Positions 24,155 to 32,495 of a stretch of 34,877 nucleotides of DNA are shown piece after piece (positions within the stretch are counted from its first letter, which is position 1; each line of letters begins with the position of its first letter). The notes beneath the pieces were generated by a model that was given only the letters and a program-made list of their open reading frames with translations, was not told where the DNA came from and did not search any database. Made by a program: the position numbers and the translations under genes. Source of the DNA: a virus; IMG/VR virus record IMGVR_UViG_3300035212_001456, positions 1 through 34,877 of that record; one strand, given 5' to 3'.

Positions 24155-26913
24155 GCTGATTGCCTCTGGTGCATCAAGAACTCGACGACTGATCTAGTCT
24201 GGTCGTCATTGAGACGCCCGCCCCATGCGCTCTCGGGGAGGAAGTCCAGCTTCGGGGCCTCGAACAGTTCGATCTGGCCGATCTGGCCCTTGATCGGCTT
24301 GTCGCCGTTCCAAGGCTCGAAGGTCAGGCCGACGGCCGGTGTGGCGTCCAGCTTCAACGTCTTGAAGATGTCGTCGTGCGACATCATCACCATGCGGGCC
24401 ATCGTGATGAACTCGACCACGAGGTCCTTGTGGACCGACCAGACCTTCTCGTCGTGGACGGGGATCTTGAAGTTGGCCTCACGCTTCGTCCAGCCGGCCT
24501 CGGCCAGCATCTTCTTCAGCCGAAGGATCGACCGCTTGATGATGAAGGCGTTGGTGCCCTGAACCTGTGCGTTGACCGCTTGGTTCTTGGCCCGCTTGTT
24601 GATGCGGCGGCAGATCTCACGGACGATGGGGCGCAGCTCCTGCGCGTCCGGCCACTTGGCCGAGAACGCTTGGATCCACTCCTCCGTGGCCTCGTAGCGG
24701 AACCGGCGGTGACCATCGAGGCGCTCGACGTAGCCGTGGATTTCGGCGTGCTGGATCGTGTCCATGCGCCACTGCTCGCCGCCCCAGAAGCGGTTCCGAT
24801 AGAACTCGGTCGCCTCACCGGTGCGCTGCAGACCCCAACCCATGCGCTGCCCGACGGTGGTCAGGAAGCCCGAGTACCAGTAGTTGAAGTTTGCACCCTT
24901 GCCGATCTCGGTCCGCCAGTACTTGGCGGCCTTGGCACCGGTCATCGCCTCGCCCTTCAGGTTGGTGAAGAGGCGGTCGCGTTCGAAGGCCTTGCACCCG
25001 TACTCCTTCTGGAAGTCGTCCGGGCTCTGGTAGTTCTTCAGGGTCTTGAAGATCTCCTCGCTCATCCACGGGATTTCGGCCCGGAAGATGTCGGCCGCCG
25101 CGCCGAGGTGCATGTCTTGGTGCGGCAGCTGGCCGAAGGCCTTGGCGAACTCCTCGTCGCCCGACAGCTCGCCGATGATGACCAGCTCGAAGGCCGACCA
25201 GTCGAGCGAGACGAGGACGTGGTCGTCGTAGTCCGGCAGGAAGAAGCCGCGGACGTAGGTGCTCTCACCGCGCTTGGCCAGCTGCATCAGGTTCGGCGTC
25301 GAGCCGGCGAGGCGCAGCGTGTTCAGCAGGCAGTTGACGGTCGGATACATCCGGTCCGTCTCGGGGTCGGTGAGGAAGGTGTAGGGGGTCAGGTACAGCT
25401 TCATGCGCTGCTCGACGCCGGCCATGGCCGTCATCACCTCGATCACCTTCAGCTTGGCCTCGGCGTTGTCGACTTGGTTCTGCTTCAGCCAGTCCTGCAC
25501 CTTGCCGCGCGCTTCGCCATCCGACTGGATCTTGCCCTTGTCGAACATCATCTTGGCGCGGATCAGGTCGTAGAGCAGGACCCGCACCGGCATGTAGTGG
25601 GTGATCGACAGCATCTTGGCCTTGGCCGAAGCCTTGAGCTCGACGCCCTCACGGTCCATCATCCATGCGTTGCCGACGGGCGACGAGATCTGGATGCACT
25701 GCTCGTAGTCGTCGGCGCTGTCGGGGCTGTTGGCCCAATCCTCCCACTGCCTGCGGTACTTGTGGTAGCCACAGGCCGCATCAGGCTTGTCCGGGTTGAA
25801 GTACCAGTCCTGACGCTTGGCCAGCTCGCGTTCAGGGCCGTCCTCGAACGGCAGCAGGGCGCGGATGGCCGGCTTCAGTTCACGCAGCAGCTTCGCGAAC
25901 TCGACGCGCTCCAGCGCCCGGCGTTCATCGATGGCGGGCTTGTTGACCCGCATCCCGTCGAGCCAGATGTCCGAGTAGACATGGATCATCGGGTTCTCTT
26001 GCTCGAAGAACGTCCCCAGCGCGTTGGGGCTGTTCAGAGCCAGCTCTTGCATCAGACGATGGAAGAGAGGGACGACCCAGTAGGCGTCGTCCGCGCCGTA
26101 CTCGACGACCTCATCGCCGGTCAGCATGCCCATGTGGGCGTTGCCATTCATGACCTCGTCGAAGGTGGTCATCTCGACGCCGAAGAACTTCTTGACGAGG
26201 TTCTTCAGGCCGTGGCCGTAGGCCATGTCATAGACATAGCCGTTGTAGGAGCCGTCGCTGTCTGCGGTCTTCGAGGTGATCTTGCCGATGATCTCGTCGA
26301 CCTTGCGGCTGAAGCGCCGGGTCTCCTCACCATCCTCGTCGGGGATCAGGTCCGAAGGCTGCGTCTCCATCGCGGCCATGAGCAGCGGCTGCAGGTGCAT
26401 CTTGATCGGGCCGAGGTCGCGAGCCCAGAACTCCCGCTTGTCGTAGTTGTCGTCGCCGAAGGCCGACACCGACATCTGCATAGTGCAGGTGATGTTCTCC
26501 AGCGCGTAGCTGTGGCAGGCCATGAAGGCGGTCAGCTCGTAGGGTGCGTTGTGCGCGACCCACAGGACGCTGCCCGGCTTGGCGTCGAGGAAGGGCTTCA
26601 CTTCCTCCCACGCCAGCCGGTTCTCGACGTCGGCGTGGGCCAGATTGATGTAGTAGGCGACGTCGTGGCCCTCGGGGTAGAGCGAGAAGCCGGTCATCAC
26701 CGTGCGGCGCATGTCGAAGACGAGGCGCTTGTTCTTGGCCTTGTGGCGCGTCTCCTCGTTGACCTTCATGAAGGCGTTGAGGCCGTCGTGCCGGGCGTCG
26801 TCTTGCGTCTCGCAGTCGATGCCGACGAGGCCCTTGGCCGCGGCCATCACCGCGAGGATTTTCGGACCCTCCTCCGCGATGCTGCGGCGGTCCACGAGGA
26901 CTGTGCGGATCAC
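24151..26913 (-). CDS. Family A DNA polymerase with 3'-5' exonuclease domain
   Basis: 920 residues from GTG that overlaps the preceding stop (GTGA). Exonuclease motifs: DCETQ with Asp33/Glu35, HNAPYELTAF (121-130) and EYGADDAYW (271-279). Polymerase motif A LDWSAFEL with Asp571, motif B region KGANFNYWYSG (672-682) with an upstream Arg, the QGTNAF helix near 785, and motif C VHDE (819-822). About 90 residues of extra sequence separate motif A from motif B, more than in E. coli Pol I, and motif A lacks the usual ELR. No 5'-3' nuclease is fused; that activity is a separate gene at 27170-27964. The likely replicative polymerase of this phage. Confidence 0.95.
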   Translation of the reverse strand: MIRTVLVDRRSIAEEGPKILAVMAAAKGLVGIDCETQDDARHDGLNAFMKVNEETRHKAKNKRLVFDMRRTVMTGFSLYPEGHDVAYYINLAHADVENRLAWEEVKPFLDAKPGSVLWVAHNAPYELTAFMACHSYALENITCTMQMSVSAFGDDNYDKREFWARDLGPIKMHLQPLLMAAMETQPSDLIPDEDGEETRRFSRKVDEIIGKITSKTADSDGSYNGYVYDMAYGHGLKNLVKKFFGVEMTTFDEVMNGNAHMGMLTGDEVVEYGADDAYWVVPLFHRLMQELALNSPNALGTFFEQENPMIHVYSDIWLDGMRVNKPAIDERRALERVEFAKLLRELKPAIRALLPFEDGPERELAKRQDWYFNPDKPDAACGYHKYRRQWEDWANSPDSADDYEQCIQISSPVGNAWMMDREGVELKASAKAKMLSITHYMPVRVLLYDLIRAKMMFDKGKIQSDGEARGKVQDWLKQNQVDNAEAKLKVIEVMTAMAGVEQRMKLYLTPYTFLTDPETDRMYPTVNCLLNTLRLAGSTPNLMQLAKRGESTYVRGFFLPDYDDHVLVSLDWSAFELVIIGELSGDEEFAKAFGQLPHQDMHLGAAADIFRAEIPWMSEEIFKTLKNYQSPDDFQKEYGCKAFERDRLFTNLKGEAMTGAKAAKYWRTEIGKGANFNYWYSGFLTTVGQRMGWGLQRTGEATEFYRNRFWGGEQWRMDTIQHAEIHGYVERLDGHRRFRYEATEEWIQAFSAKWPDAQELRPIVREICRRINKRAKNQAVNAQVQGTNAFIIKRSILRLKKMLAEAGWTKREANFKIPVHDEKVWSVHKDLVVEFITMARMVMMSHDDIFKTLKLDATPAVGLTFEPWNGDKPIKGQIGQIELFEAPKLDFLPESAWGGRLNDDQTRSVVEFLMHQRQSA

Positions 26914-27173
26914 TTCTGCTGCTCCCTGATCGCCTGCTCGATGCGGGCCAGCTTGCGGTCGTCTTCCTTCATGCGCTTGCGGGCCTTATTGCGCTCGATC
27001 TCGATGCGCAGCTTGGACATGCCCGGCTCGATGGGCATGGTGACGCCACGGACGGTCTCGTAGCGGACTTCGGCAGGCTGGCCGAAGTGGGCGTCGCCGA
27101 CTACAAACATCCGGTCACCCGGGTGCTGCTTCTCGGAAATCATCTGGTCGATGTGAGCTTGGTCGTCGGTCAC
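26910..27173 (-). CDS. Small hypothetical protein with basic coiled coil
   Basis: 87 residues from GTG, overlapping the flap exonuclease stop (GTGA) and with its own stop overlapping the polymerase GTG. The first half is a short beta-rich region (MFVVGDAHFGQPAEVRYETV); residues 53-87 form a very charged helix rich in Arg, Lys and Glu, probably a coiled coil or nucleic acid-binding tail. No family recognised. Because it lies between two replication enzymes it may be an accessory to them. Confidence 0.7.
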   Translation of the reverse strand: MTDDQAHIDQMISEKQHPGDRMFVVGDAHFGQPAEVRYETVRGVTMPIEPGMSKLRIEIERNKARKRMKEDDRKLARIEQAIREQQK

Positions 27174-27964
27174 AACATATACTCCGTGCAGAGGCGGTAG
27201 AGCGTGGCTTCGTCGCGCACGCCCTGTTTCAGGTGTTGGTTGATGGTGTCCCGCGGGACGGGCAGCGGGTCGATGATCCGGCGCATGACAGCCAGCTCGT
27301 CGACGTTGGCCTGCTCCTTGAGCCAGTTGCAGGTGCCCGGGCGGATGCCGATGGCCAGTGCGCGGGTGACCTCATCGTCGGCCAGAGGACGGCGCTCGTC
27401 GAGCAGGGTGGTGATGAGGGTCCGCAGACCGGCCTTGTCGCACTCTTCCCAGCCGCCCTTGCCGAAGCCCTTCATGCCCGGGATGGTGTCCGAGGGGTCG
27501 CCGACCGTGGTCTTGTACAGCCGGATGTCCTCGAAGGGCATCTTGGGGTCGAAGGTGCAGGTCACGCGGGGCGACAGGGCGCAGAGCGCAGCGATGTCGG
27601 CGTCCCGGCAGACGATGTTAATCGGCAGGCTGGTGGTGGACAGGAAGTGCTCGGTCAGGGCGGCGATCACGTCGTCGCCCTCGAACCCGGGCACCCGGAT
27701 TTGCCACGAGCCAGTGTAGCCCATCAGCTCCCGCACGAAGTTCAGGTCGCGCGTGACGCTGCCCTTCGGCTTGGTGCGGGTCTTGTAGGCAGGGAACAGA
27801 GCCCGCCGCGCCTTGTTCGCCCCCTCGCCATCCCAGACCCAGATGCGTAGGTCGTAGGGGTTGGCCGTCTGGTTCAGACACCCCACGAGGAAGTCGCGCA
27901 GCTTGGTCGTCTCCAGCTGCACCCGCAGGTAGGAGAGGCTGTCGTAGAGGACGATCTTTTGCAT
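27170..27964 (-). CDS. 5'-3' exonuclease / flap endonuclease (RNase H of T4 type)
   Basis: 264 residues. PIN-like nuclease with WVWDGEG (Asp45), RRALFPAYKTR (helical arch region), GFEGDDVIAAL (Glu95, Asp97, Asp98), CRDADIAAL (Asp121/Asp123) and the helix-hairpin-helix VGDPSDTIPGMKGFG (about 154-168) with further metal ligands. This removes RNA primers and flaps during lagging-strand synthesis. It is a separate protein, matching the absence of this domain in the polymerase. ATG start overlaps the preceding gene's stop (TGATG). Confidence 0.93.
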   Translation of the reverse strand: MQKIVLYDSLSYLRVQLETTKLRDFLVGCLNQTANPYDLRIWVWDGEGANKARRALFPAYKTRTKPKGSVTRDLNFVRELMGYTGSWQIRVPGFEGDDVIAALTEHFLSTTSLPINIVCRDADIAALCALSPRVTCTFDPKMPFEDIRLYKTTVGDPSDTIPGMKGFGKGGWEECDKAGLRTLITTLLDERRPLADDEVTRALAIGIRPGTCNWLKEQANVDELAVMRRIIDPLPVPRDTINQHLKQGVRDEATLYRLCTEYML

Positions 27965-28200
27965 CAGATCGTGTCGCGGATGTCAGCGCCCTGCACCGCA
28001 GCGAGGACGACGAAGAAGACGATCAGAGCGGTCCAGCCCACGATCTTGACGATGCCGCGCACCGAGTGGGGCCAGCTGTGCCAGATGCGGGACCGCCAAC
28101 CGCTGGTGTAGGCCAAGCCGACGAGGACAAGGATGTAGAAGGCGATCAGGGCAGCGAAGAAACCTGCGCCGTAGGCGAACGAGATGAGGTAGTCGAACAT
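27964..28200 (-). CDS. Small two-segment membrane protein
   Basis: 78 residues with GGAG before the ATG. Two long hydrophobic segments, about residues 9-31 (AYGAGFFAALIAFYILVLVGLAY) and 51-70 (IVKIVGWTALIVFFVVLAAV), joined by a basic loop. No family recognised. It comes directly after a terminator, so it must be the first gene of the next leftward transcript or be reached by read-through. No specific function can be given. Confidence 0.75.
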   Translation of the reverse strand: MFDYLISFAYGAGFFAALIAFYILVLVGLAYTSGWRSRIWHSWPHSVRGIVKIVGWTALIVFFVVLAAVQGADIRDTI

Positions 28201-28216
28201 GGTGGTCTCCAGACAA

Positions 28217-28247
28217 GGAAAAGGGCGGCGGCCGAAACCGCCGCCCT
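28217..28247 (-). terminator. Rho-independent terminator after gene 28274-29026
   Basis: On the minus strand AGGGCGGCGG, loop TTTCGG, CCGCCGCCCT, then TTTTCC. Perfect 10-base stem with a T run, 27 bases past the stop of 28274-29026 and just before the membrane protein gene, so the upstream gene has its own 3' end. Confidence 0.88.
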
Positions 28248-28273
28248 CCCAAGGGTCGAAGGTGTGGAGGGGG

Positions 28274-29026
28274 TTACCCCTCGTCGACCGCCGACCGCGA
28301 CACGGCGATGAAGTCGACGAAGTTGGCCTTGCCGTAGACGTTGCCGCCCCCGGTGGCTTCCTTGTGGACCAGCTTGCCGCGCAGCATCAGGTCAGCCGGG
28401 ATCTGGCCGGCAGCCTTCAGGTCGTCGTAGGGCTTGATGAAGCTCGCGAACTCCTTGAAGTTCGTGATCGACAGGGTCAGGCCCAGCGACTGACCCTTGG
28501 CCAGCAGCACCTTGCCGGCCTCGCCCTTGGCGGCGACGACGTCTTCACCGATGTAGGTGAAGGGGATGTCCGCCGAGGCGTAGTCGCCGCGGCAGCGGTC
28601 GTCGGAGCGCATGGCCTCGGCCACGCAATCGGCCCACGGCTTCTTCGTGCGGCTCTCGGTGAGACGGTCGAAGGAGCGGAGGTACTTGGCCGGGGTCGAG
28701 CCCCAACGCAGGCCGAAGAACGGCACGACATCGGACAGCTTGAACTCGACCTCGAGTTCCTCCTGCGGGTTCTTGGCGTCGGTGCCCAGCAGGAAGCCGG
28801 TCTTGTCGGCCTTCAGATAGACATCGACCCGCATGCCGCCCTGAGCGAGGAGCTCACCGAGCGAGACGGGGCGACCCGGCTGGACGGCGTTGGAGGCTGC
28901 GGGGGGTTGGAAGCCCTGCCCGACGGCGGGCGGGGTGGGGGCATCAGCGGCCTGTTGGATGACCGCACCGGCGTTAGCACGGGCGGCAGCGATCTGGGCG
29001 TTGATGTTTTCGAGAGCGTCGCTCAT
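28274..29026 (-). CDS. Unrecognised 250-residue protein, independently flanked; possible ssDNA-binding protein
   Basis: 250 residues from ATG. The first 50 residues are low-complexity alanine/proline-rich; residues 60-250 form a beta-rich domain. It lies alone between a 111-base AT-richer leader and a strong terminator, the pattern expected of a product needed in larger amounts than its neighbours. In a replication region an ssDNA-binding or annealing protein would fit, and LRGKLVHKEATG...ANFVDFI could be late strands of an OB-like fold. The leader has a purine-rich but poor Shine-Dalgarno sequence. Function is inference; I do not recognise a named family. Confidence 0.75.
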   Translation of the reverse strand: MSDALENINAQIAAARANAGAVIQQAADAPTPPAVGQGFQPPAASNAVQPGRPVSLGELLAQGGMRVDVYLKADKTGFLLGTDAKNPQEELEVEFKLSDVVPFFGLRWGSTPAKYLRSFDRLTESRTKKPWADCVAEAMRSDDRCRGDYASADIPFTYIGEDVVAAKGEAGKVLLAKGQSLGLTLSITNFKEFASFIKPYDDLKAAGQIPADLMLRGKLVHKEATGGGNVYGKANFVDFIAVSRSAVDEG

Positions 29027-29088
29027 TTGTTTTCTGTCTCTGTTTTTGAAAGTGATCTCGCCGACCGGTTGGCCGCCGAGAGAGGACT

Positions 29089-29115
29089 TTGATACTACTT
29101 TCCGGGCTGCCTCAA
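29089..29115 (-). promoter_or_regulatory. Possible promoter in the 111-base gap before gene 28274-29026
   Basis: Minus strand TTGAGG (29115-29110), 15-base spacer, TATCAA (29094-29089), in an AT-richer stretch upstream of a gene with its own terminator. The spacing is short and the match weak. The same gap has an imperfect palindrome CCGACCGGTTGG at 29061-29072. Confidence 0.25.
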
Positions 29116-29137
29116 GTCCCGAAATCCGTGTTGTCTA

Positions 29138-30577
29138 CTAGACATCATGCTTTTGTTCGTAGGAGTTGAACTGCAGGATTTCCCGGGTCGGATCGACGCG
29201 GTGGGCGTCCTTCGACTTGGTCTCCAAAATCTGCATGAAGCGCGGATCGAGGCTGTCGTAGTAGGCAAGAGTTGTGATCCGCAGCGGACGCTTGCGCTTC
29301 TCGCGGATGGTGCGGCGGTAGCCTTGGACGAAGTCGCTGTCCATGTAGCCGAGGCTGACGTTGATGACGTGGTCAACCTCCTGCCGGTATGGTCCCCAGT
29401 ACTGCCAGTTGAAGCCGACCGAGGCGACGCCCGGGGTGGCGATGACACCATCCAGCTCGCCAGCCCGGAAGGCCTCGTCCACCCGGTTCTTCTGGGCGCG
29501 GCTCATCGACCCGTTCATCAAGGCGACGCGTAGACCCTCGGCCTGAGCCAGCTCCAATATCTGGCGCTGCTGGGGGATGAGGGCGGCGAACAGGAGGAAC
29601 GGCTTGCCAGTCAGCTTGTGGTCGATGAAGTGGACCCGCAGGGCCTCGGCCTTGCCCGGCAGCTCGCCGGGCATGACGTCGACCGGTGGCAGGCCCAGCT
29701 TGTGGTCGGGGTCACGCAGATCAGGGAAGAAGTTCGGGTGCTCCATCAACTGGCGGGCACGGATCATGGCCGGCCCCGGCTGGGAGCCGTCGATGAAGAA
29801 GTCCTCCAGTTCGAGGAAAGCCTGCTCGCGGAACTCCTTGAACAGGGCTAGCTGCTTCGGGTGCATCGAGACCCATTGCACCTCACGGACCACCGACTGC
29901 GGCCCGAAGATCTGCTCGAAGGTGAAGCGGATGCCGTGGGTGCCGAAGATCTGCTTCAGCTTCTCGTGGCCCGACCAGAAGATCGGCCGGCCGTAGTCGT
30001 CCAGCGTGGCGTGCTCGGAGAGGAACGACAGCTCGTAGCCGAAGGGATAGTAGCGCGGACTGATGGCCGCGATGGCCGAGTAGCCGGTGTCGAGCCGGCC
30101 GTTGATCATCGTGCCCGTCATGAACACACTCTCTTCGGTGTGCTTCGCCAGTTCGAGGAAGGCGGTGGTGCGGGCGCTGGTGGCCCCGCCGAAGCACATG
30201 TGGTGCTCGTCGGTATCCATGGCCCGGACGCCCTGCTGGTGGATGGCCCCGTAGGTGGTCTTGAACCGGTCGGGGCCGACCATGAAGATCTGCGCCCCCT
30301 TCGTCATCTCCTTCTGGATCTTGACCGGGGTGCCGTCGAGGACGGCGATGGCCGACCGGGGTAGCCCGGTCCAGCGCATCACCTCGCCGATGTTCTTCTC
30401 GATCAGGGCCAGAGGCTGGACCCAGACCGTCTTCATGCCGTCCTGTACCCGCCGGCCCATGTTGACGCACACCGGCGGTGTCTTACCGGTGCCGGGGTCG
30501 GATAGATCCATGCACTTCCTCTGGCCGATGTAGAAGGCCAGTCGGGGCAGCTGGTCAGTCTCGCGGAGCTTCAGCAT
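29138..30577 (-). CDS. SNF2-family helicase-like ATPase
   Basis: 479 residues from the ATG at 30577; upstream sequence belongs to other genes in other frames. Superfamily 2 motifs: DPGTGKT (27-33, Walker A), DTDEHHMC (Walker B, DEHH), FMTGT (motif III), GVIATPGVASVGFNW (motif V) and QGYRRTIREKRKR (motif VI). The order and spacing fit DNA-translocating ATPases that remodel protein-DNA complexes or forks; such genes are common in large phages. The start overlaps the stop of a 49-residue gene. The 3' end is followed by the intergenic leader of gene 28274-29026. Confidence 0.9.
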   Translation of the reverse strand: MLKLRETDQLPRLAFYIGQRKCMDLSDPGTGKTPPVCVNMGRRVQDGMKTVWVQPLALIEKNIGEVMRWTGLPRSAIAVLDGTPVKIQKEMTKGAQIFMVGPDRFKTTYGAIHQQGVRAMDTDEHHMCFGGATSARTTAFLELAKHTEESVFMTGTMINGRLDTGYSAIAAISPRYYPFGYELSFLSEHATLDDYGRPIFWSGHEKLKQIFGTHGIRFTFEQIFGPQSVVREVQWVSMHPKQLALFKEFREQAFLELEDFFIDGSQPGPAMIRARQLMEHPNFFPDLRDPDHKLGLPPVDVMPGELPGKAEALRVHFIDHKLTGKPFLLFAALIPQQRQILELAQAEGLRVALMNGSMSRAQKNRVDEAFRAGELDGVIATPGVASVGFNWQYWGPYRQEVDHVINVSLGYMDSDFVQGYRRTIREKRKRPLRITTLAYYDSLDPRFMQILETKSKDAHRVDPTREILQFNSYEQKHDV

Positions 30578-30726
30578 CACCCGCCCCAGTGCGCGCCGAT
30601 GCCAAGCGGGCCGACGATCAGCCAGACAGCGTCGGGCTGGTGCCTCTGCCACGGGTGTCCGATTTGGAACCGCTTCCAGTCGAAGGGCGAGATATCGAAG
30701 CTGAACGTCAGATTGGGCCAGTGCAT
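30577..30726 (-). CDS. Tryptophan-rich small protein (49 aa)
   Basis: A 49-residue frame from ATG 30726 to a TGA that overlaps the helicase ATG (TGATG). It fills what would otherwise be a 150-base gap. Composition is unusual: five tryptophans and three histidines, with WLIVGPLGIGAHW at the end. Three bases separate it from the preceding stop. No family is recognised. The tight overlap and packing are the main evidence it is expressed. Confidence 0.65.
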   Translation of the reverse strand: MHWPNLTFSFDISPFDWKRFQIGHPWQRHQPDAVWLIVGPLGIGAHWGG

Positions 30727-30729
30727 CAC

Positions 30730-31122
30730 TCAAGTCTCCAGAGGTTCGGCGGCCCGTGCAGTCGATGACACAGGCGGTGAAAGCGGATCGACCACACCAG
30801 AAACTGGTTCTTCGTCCGGGCGTGGTCCTTGCGGCGTTTGTACTTCGCCAGCCGCCGACGCTGCAGTCGGTTTGCCATGGATTTTCCAGTACCATTTCTG
30901 GGAGGGGAAGTAGCGGGTGGAGCCTTGCCACGCCGCCTTCTGCCGGCCGCGCTTCAGGAAGCCCAGCCGCACCAGCTCCATGCAGCGCCGGGTTAGCCAG
31001 CCGTCGCGCCAGCGGTGGCTGACGTCGAAGTAGCCCTTGGACCGGGCGATGTGGACGATCTGGGCCGGCGTGTCGCGGGCCTTGCGCTCGGCCTCGGCCC
31101 TGTGGTCGTAGTAGACGGTCAT
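30730..31122 (-). CDS. Hypothetical protein, possible winged-helix DNA-binding
   Basis: 130 residues from the ATG overlapping the next stop (ATGA). Residues 12-85 (TPAQIVHIARSKGYFDVSHRW...LTRRCMELVRLGFLKRG) read like a helix-turn-helix followed by a small wing, as in small phage regulators. The last 40 residues are proline- and acid-rich and probably unstructured. It lies next to the helicase. The fold assignment is tentative. Confidence 0.7.
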   Translation of the reverse strand: MTVYYDHRAEAERKARDTPAQIVHIARSKGYFDVSHRWRDGWLTRRCMELVRLGFLKRGRQKAAWQGSTRYFPSQKWYWKIHGKPTAASAAGEVQTPQGPRPDEEPVSGVVDPLSPPVSSTARAAEPLET

Positions 31123-31460
31123 GACGACACCATATAGTCGACCATGTTGCACAGGACTTCCTGTAGGGCGGGGATGCTGTGCGCCCCACGGATGCGAACC
31201 CGCAGCCGCTCCTTGAAGTCCTCCATCGCCTGTTCGCGCTGCTGCTCCCGCTCCAGCTCACGCTGGCGTTCGAGCAGGGCGTTCCAATGGACGCCGCACC
31301 GGTCGCTGACGCTGTTGCGCTGTTGGTTGCAGCCGGTGACGGCGCACTTCGGGATCAGCCGACCCCGACGTCGGCGCTCGTCGCGGTCGGCGAGGTGGAC
31401 GGTGCAGAGACGGTCTTTGACCGCTTCCTGCCCACACCGGTCTCTGCTGCATCTACTCAC
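31119..31460 (-). CDS. Tandem zinc-knuckle protein with coiled coil
   Basis: 113 residues from GTG with GGGAGCACGACCT upstream. Two repeats of C-x4-C-x9/10-C-x2-H: Cys4, Cys9, Cys19, His22 and Cys39, Cys44, Cys55, His58, a pattern of two small zinc sites. Residues 60-95 are very charged helix (LERQRELEREQQREQ), likely a coiled coil. Predicted cytoplasmic nucleic acid- or protein-binding adaptor. The start overlaps the lipoprotein gene by eight bases. I do not recognise a named family. Confidence 0.8.
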   Translation of the reverse strand: MSRCSRDRCGQEAVKDRLCTVHLADRDERRRRGRLIPKCAVTGCNQQRNSVSDRCGVHWNALLERQRELEREQQREQAMEDFKERLRVRIRGAHSIPALQEVLCNMVDYMVSS

Positions 31461-31692
31461 AGGTCGTGCTCCCGTCCTTGCCAGCGATGCACTGCACCTC
31501 GTATCGAACGCACCAGCTGGTGGTGATCGGCGTGATGGTGGTCGAGACCTGCCCGTTTGCCCCGATGGTGGTGCCGACCGCGGTGGTGGTCGAGCTGTCG
31601 TAGTCCATGCAGACCTGCTGGTACTCAGCGTGGTCAGGTCGGGTGTCGCAGGCCGCCAACAACAGCAGGGTGGGGATCAGGATGTTCCGCAT
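31453..31692 (-). CDS. Small lipoprotein
   Basis: 79 residues from the ATG at 31692, GGAG nine bases upstream; the upstream in-frame extension is rejected as part of another gene. The signal has a lipobox LLAAC (cysteine at 15), then 60 residues rich in Thr and Ser with three more cysteines that could form disulfides in the periplasm. Envelope localisation is predicted; role unknown, with superinfection exclusion as one possibility. A lipoprotein amid early DNA genes is unusual. Confidence 0.78.
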   Translation of the reverse strand: MRNILIPTLLLLAACDTRPDHAEYQQVCMDYDSSTTTAVGTTIGANGQVSTTITPITTSWCVRYEVQCIAGKDGSTTCE

Positions 31693-32291
31693 TGGATGGT
31701 CTCCATGTGGCGGCGCAGCAATCCTGCGCCGATGGCTTCGAAGGGGGCGTCGATGGGAAAGTCGAAGGGCTCGATCCACTCAACGCCTTGGAAGATCGGG
31801 ATGCGGCTCTCGGCCACGATCAGCACCCGCCGGCCGTTGGCGGCGGCCAGCTCGACGTGGCGTTCGATCTCCCGGGTCCGGCCGACCGTGGCCGCCGTCC
31901 AGACCAGCGGGCCGATGTTGGTCAGCTGGTAGAGCGGGGCCAGCTTCATCGCTTGCCGCCACCAGATGGGGCGGATCAGCGTCTCGGTCGGGCTGGAGAG
32001 ACGCGCGAGCGTCTCCAACTTCGGGCCGAGGGTGCCGTCGGGGTCGACGATGATCTTGACGAACGAGCCCGGCACCGGGTGGAAGACCTGAGCCAGCGGC
32101 TCGTCGATCCAACCCGGGGCTGGGGTAGCCGAGGACAGGTTGATCTCATGCTGGCACAGGGCATTGCGCGGCTTGATCATCGCTTCGAACGGAGCGCGCA
32201 GCTCCGGCGAGATCAGGTTCTGGAACCCGTTTTTCTGGAGTAGGAACGGGATGCCGCCGGCGGTGTGCAGACCGAAGCGGCTGACGATCAT
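31677..32291 (-). CDS. Hypothetical protein (204 aa)
   Basis: ATG overlaps the previous gene's stop (ATGA). A single globular protein with no membrane segment. Segments PGSFVKIIVDPDGTLGPK and RRVLIVAESRIPIFQG look like beta-alpha units. I cannot place it in a family. The 3' end overlaps the start of the lipoprotein gene by 16 bases, so the two are probably co-translated. Confidence 0.75.
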   Translation of the reverse strand: MIVSRFGLHTAGGIPFLLQKNGFQNLISPELRAPFEAMIKPRNALCQHEINLSSATPAPGWIDEPLAQVFHPVPGSFVKIIVDPDGTLGPKLETLARLSSPTETLIRPIWWRQAMKLAPLYQLTNIGPLVWTAATVGRTREIERHVELAAANGRRVLIVAESRIPIFQGVEWIEPFDFPIDAPFEAIGAGLLRRHMETIQCGTS

Positions 32292-32482
32292 CCCGTGGCG
32301 ACCGCGACTTCGCGGTTCAGCAGCTTGCCGAGCAGGCGGCGCTCATGCTGGCTGGTGGTCCCGGCCGCCGTCGGTGCGACGGTGAACATCAGGAACTGCT
32401 CGCGTTCCTCGGGGGTCCTCAGTGCGGCCAGATGCTGGCCGTAGCGCCAGTAGGTCTTGGCGGCGTCTTCAAGAGTTTTCAC
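32288..32482 (-). CDS. Small hypothetical protein (64 aa)
   Basis: GTG start with AGGA about ten bases upstream, 13 bases after the regulator stop; the stop overlaps the next ATG. Mostly helical, charged (LEDAAKTYWRYGQHLAALRTPEEREQF). No family recognised. Confidence 0.65.
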   Translation of the reverse strand: MKTLEDAAKTYWRYGQHLAALRTPEEREQFLMFTVAPTAAGTTSQHERRLLGKLLNREVAVATG

Positions 32483-32495
32483 AGGGGCTGGTCCT

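Noticed and set aside
24376-27063. 895-codon plus-strand frame opposite the DNA polymerase
   Set aside because: It is antisense to a polymerase whose motifs are all intact; the product is Val/Asp/Leu/His-rich low complexity, typical of an antisense GC-rich shadow.
30578-31261. N-terminal extension of the helicase frame
   Set aside because: That stretch contains two other tightly packed genes (30577-30726 and 30730-31122), and its translation is Arg/Pro-rich without motifs; the helicase begins at 30577.
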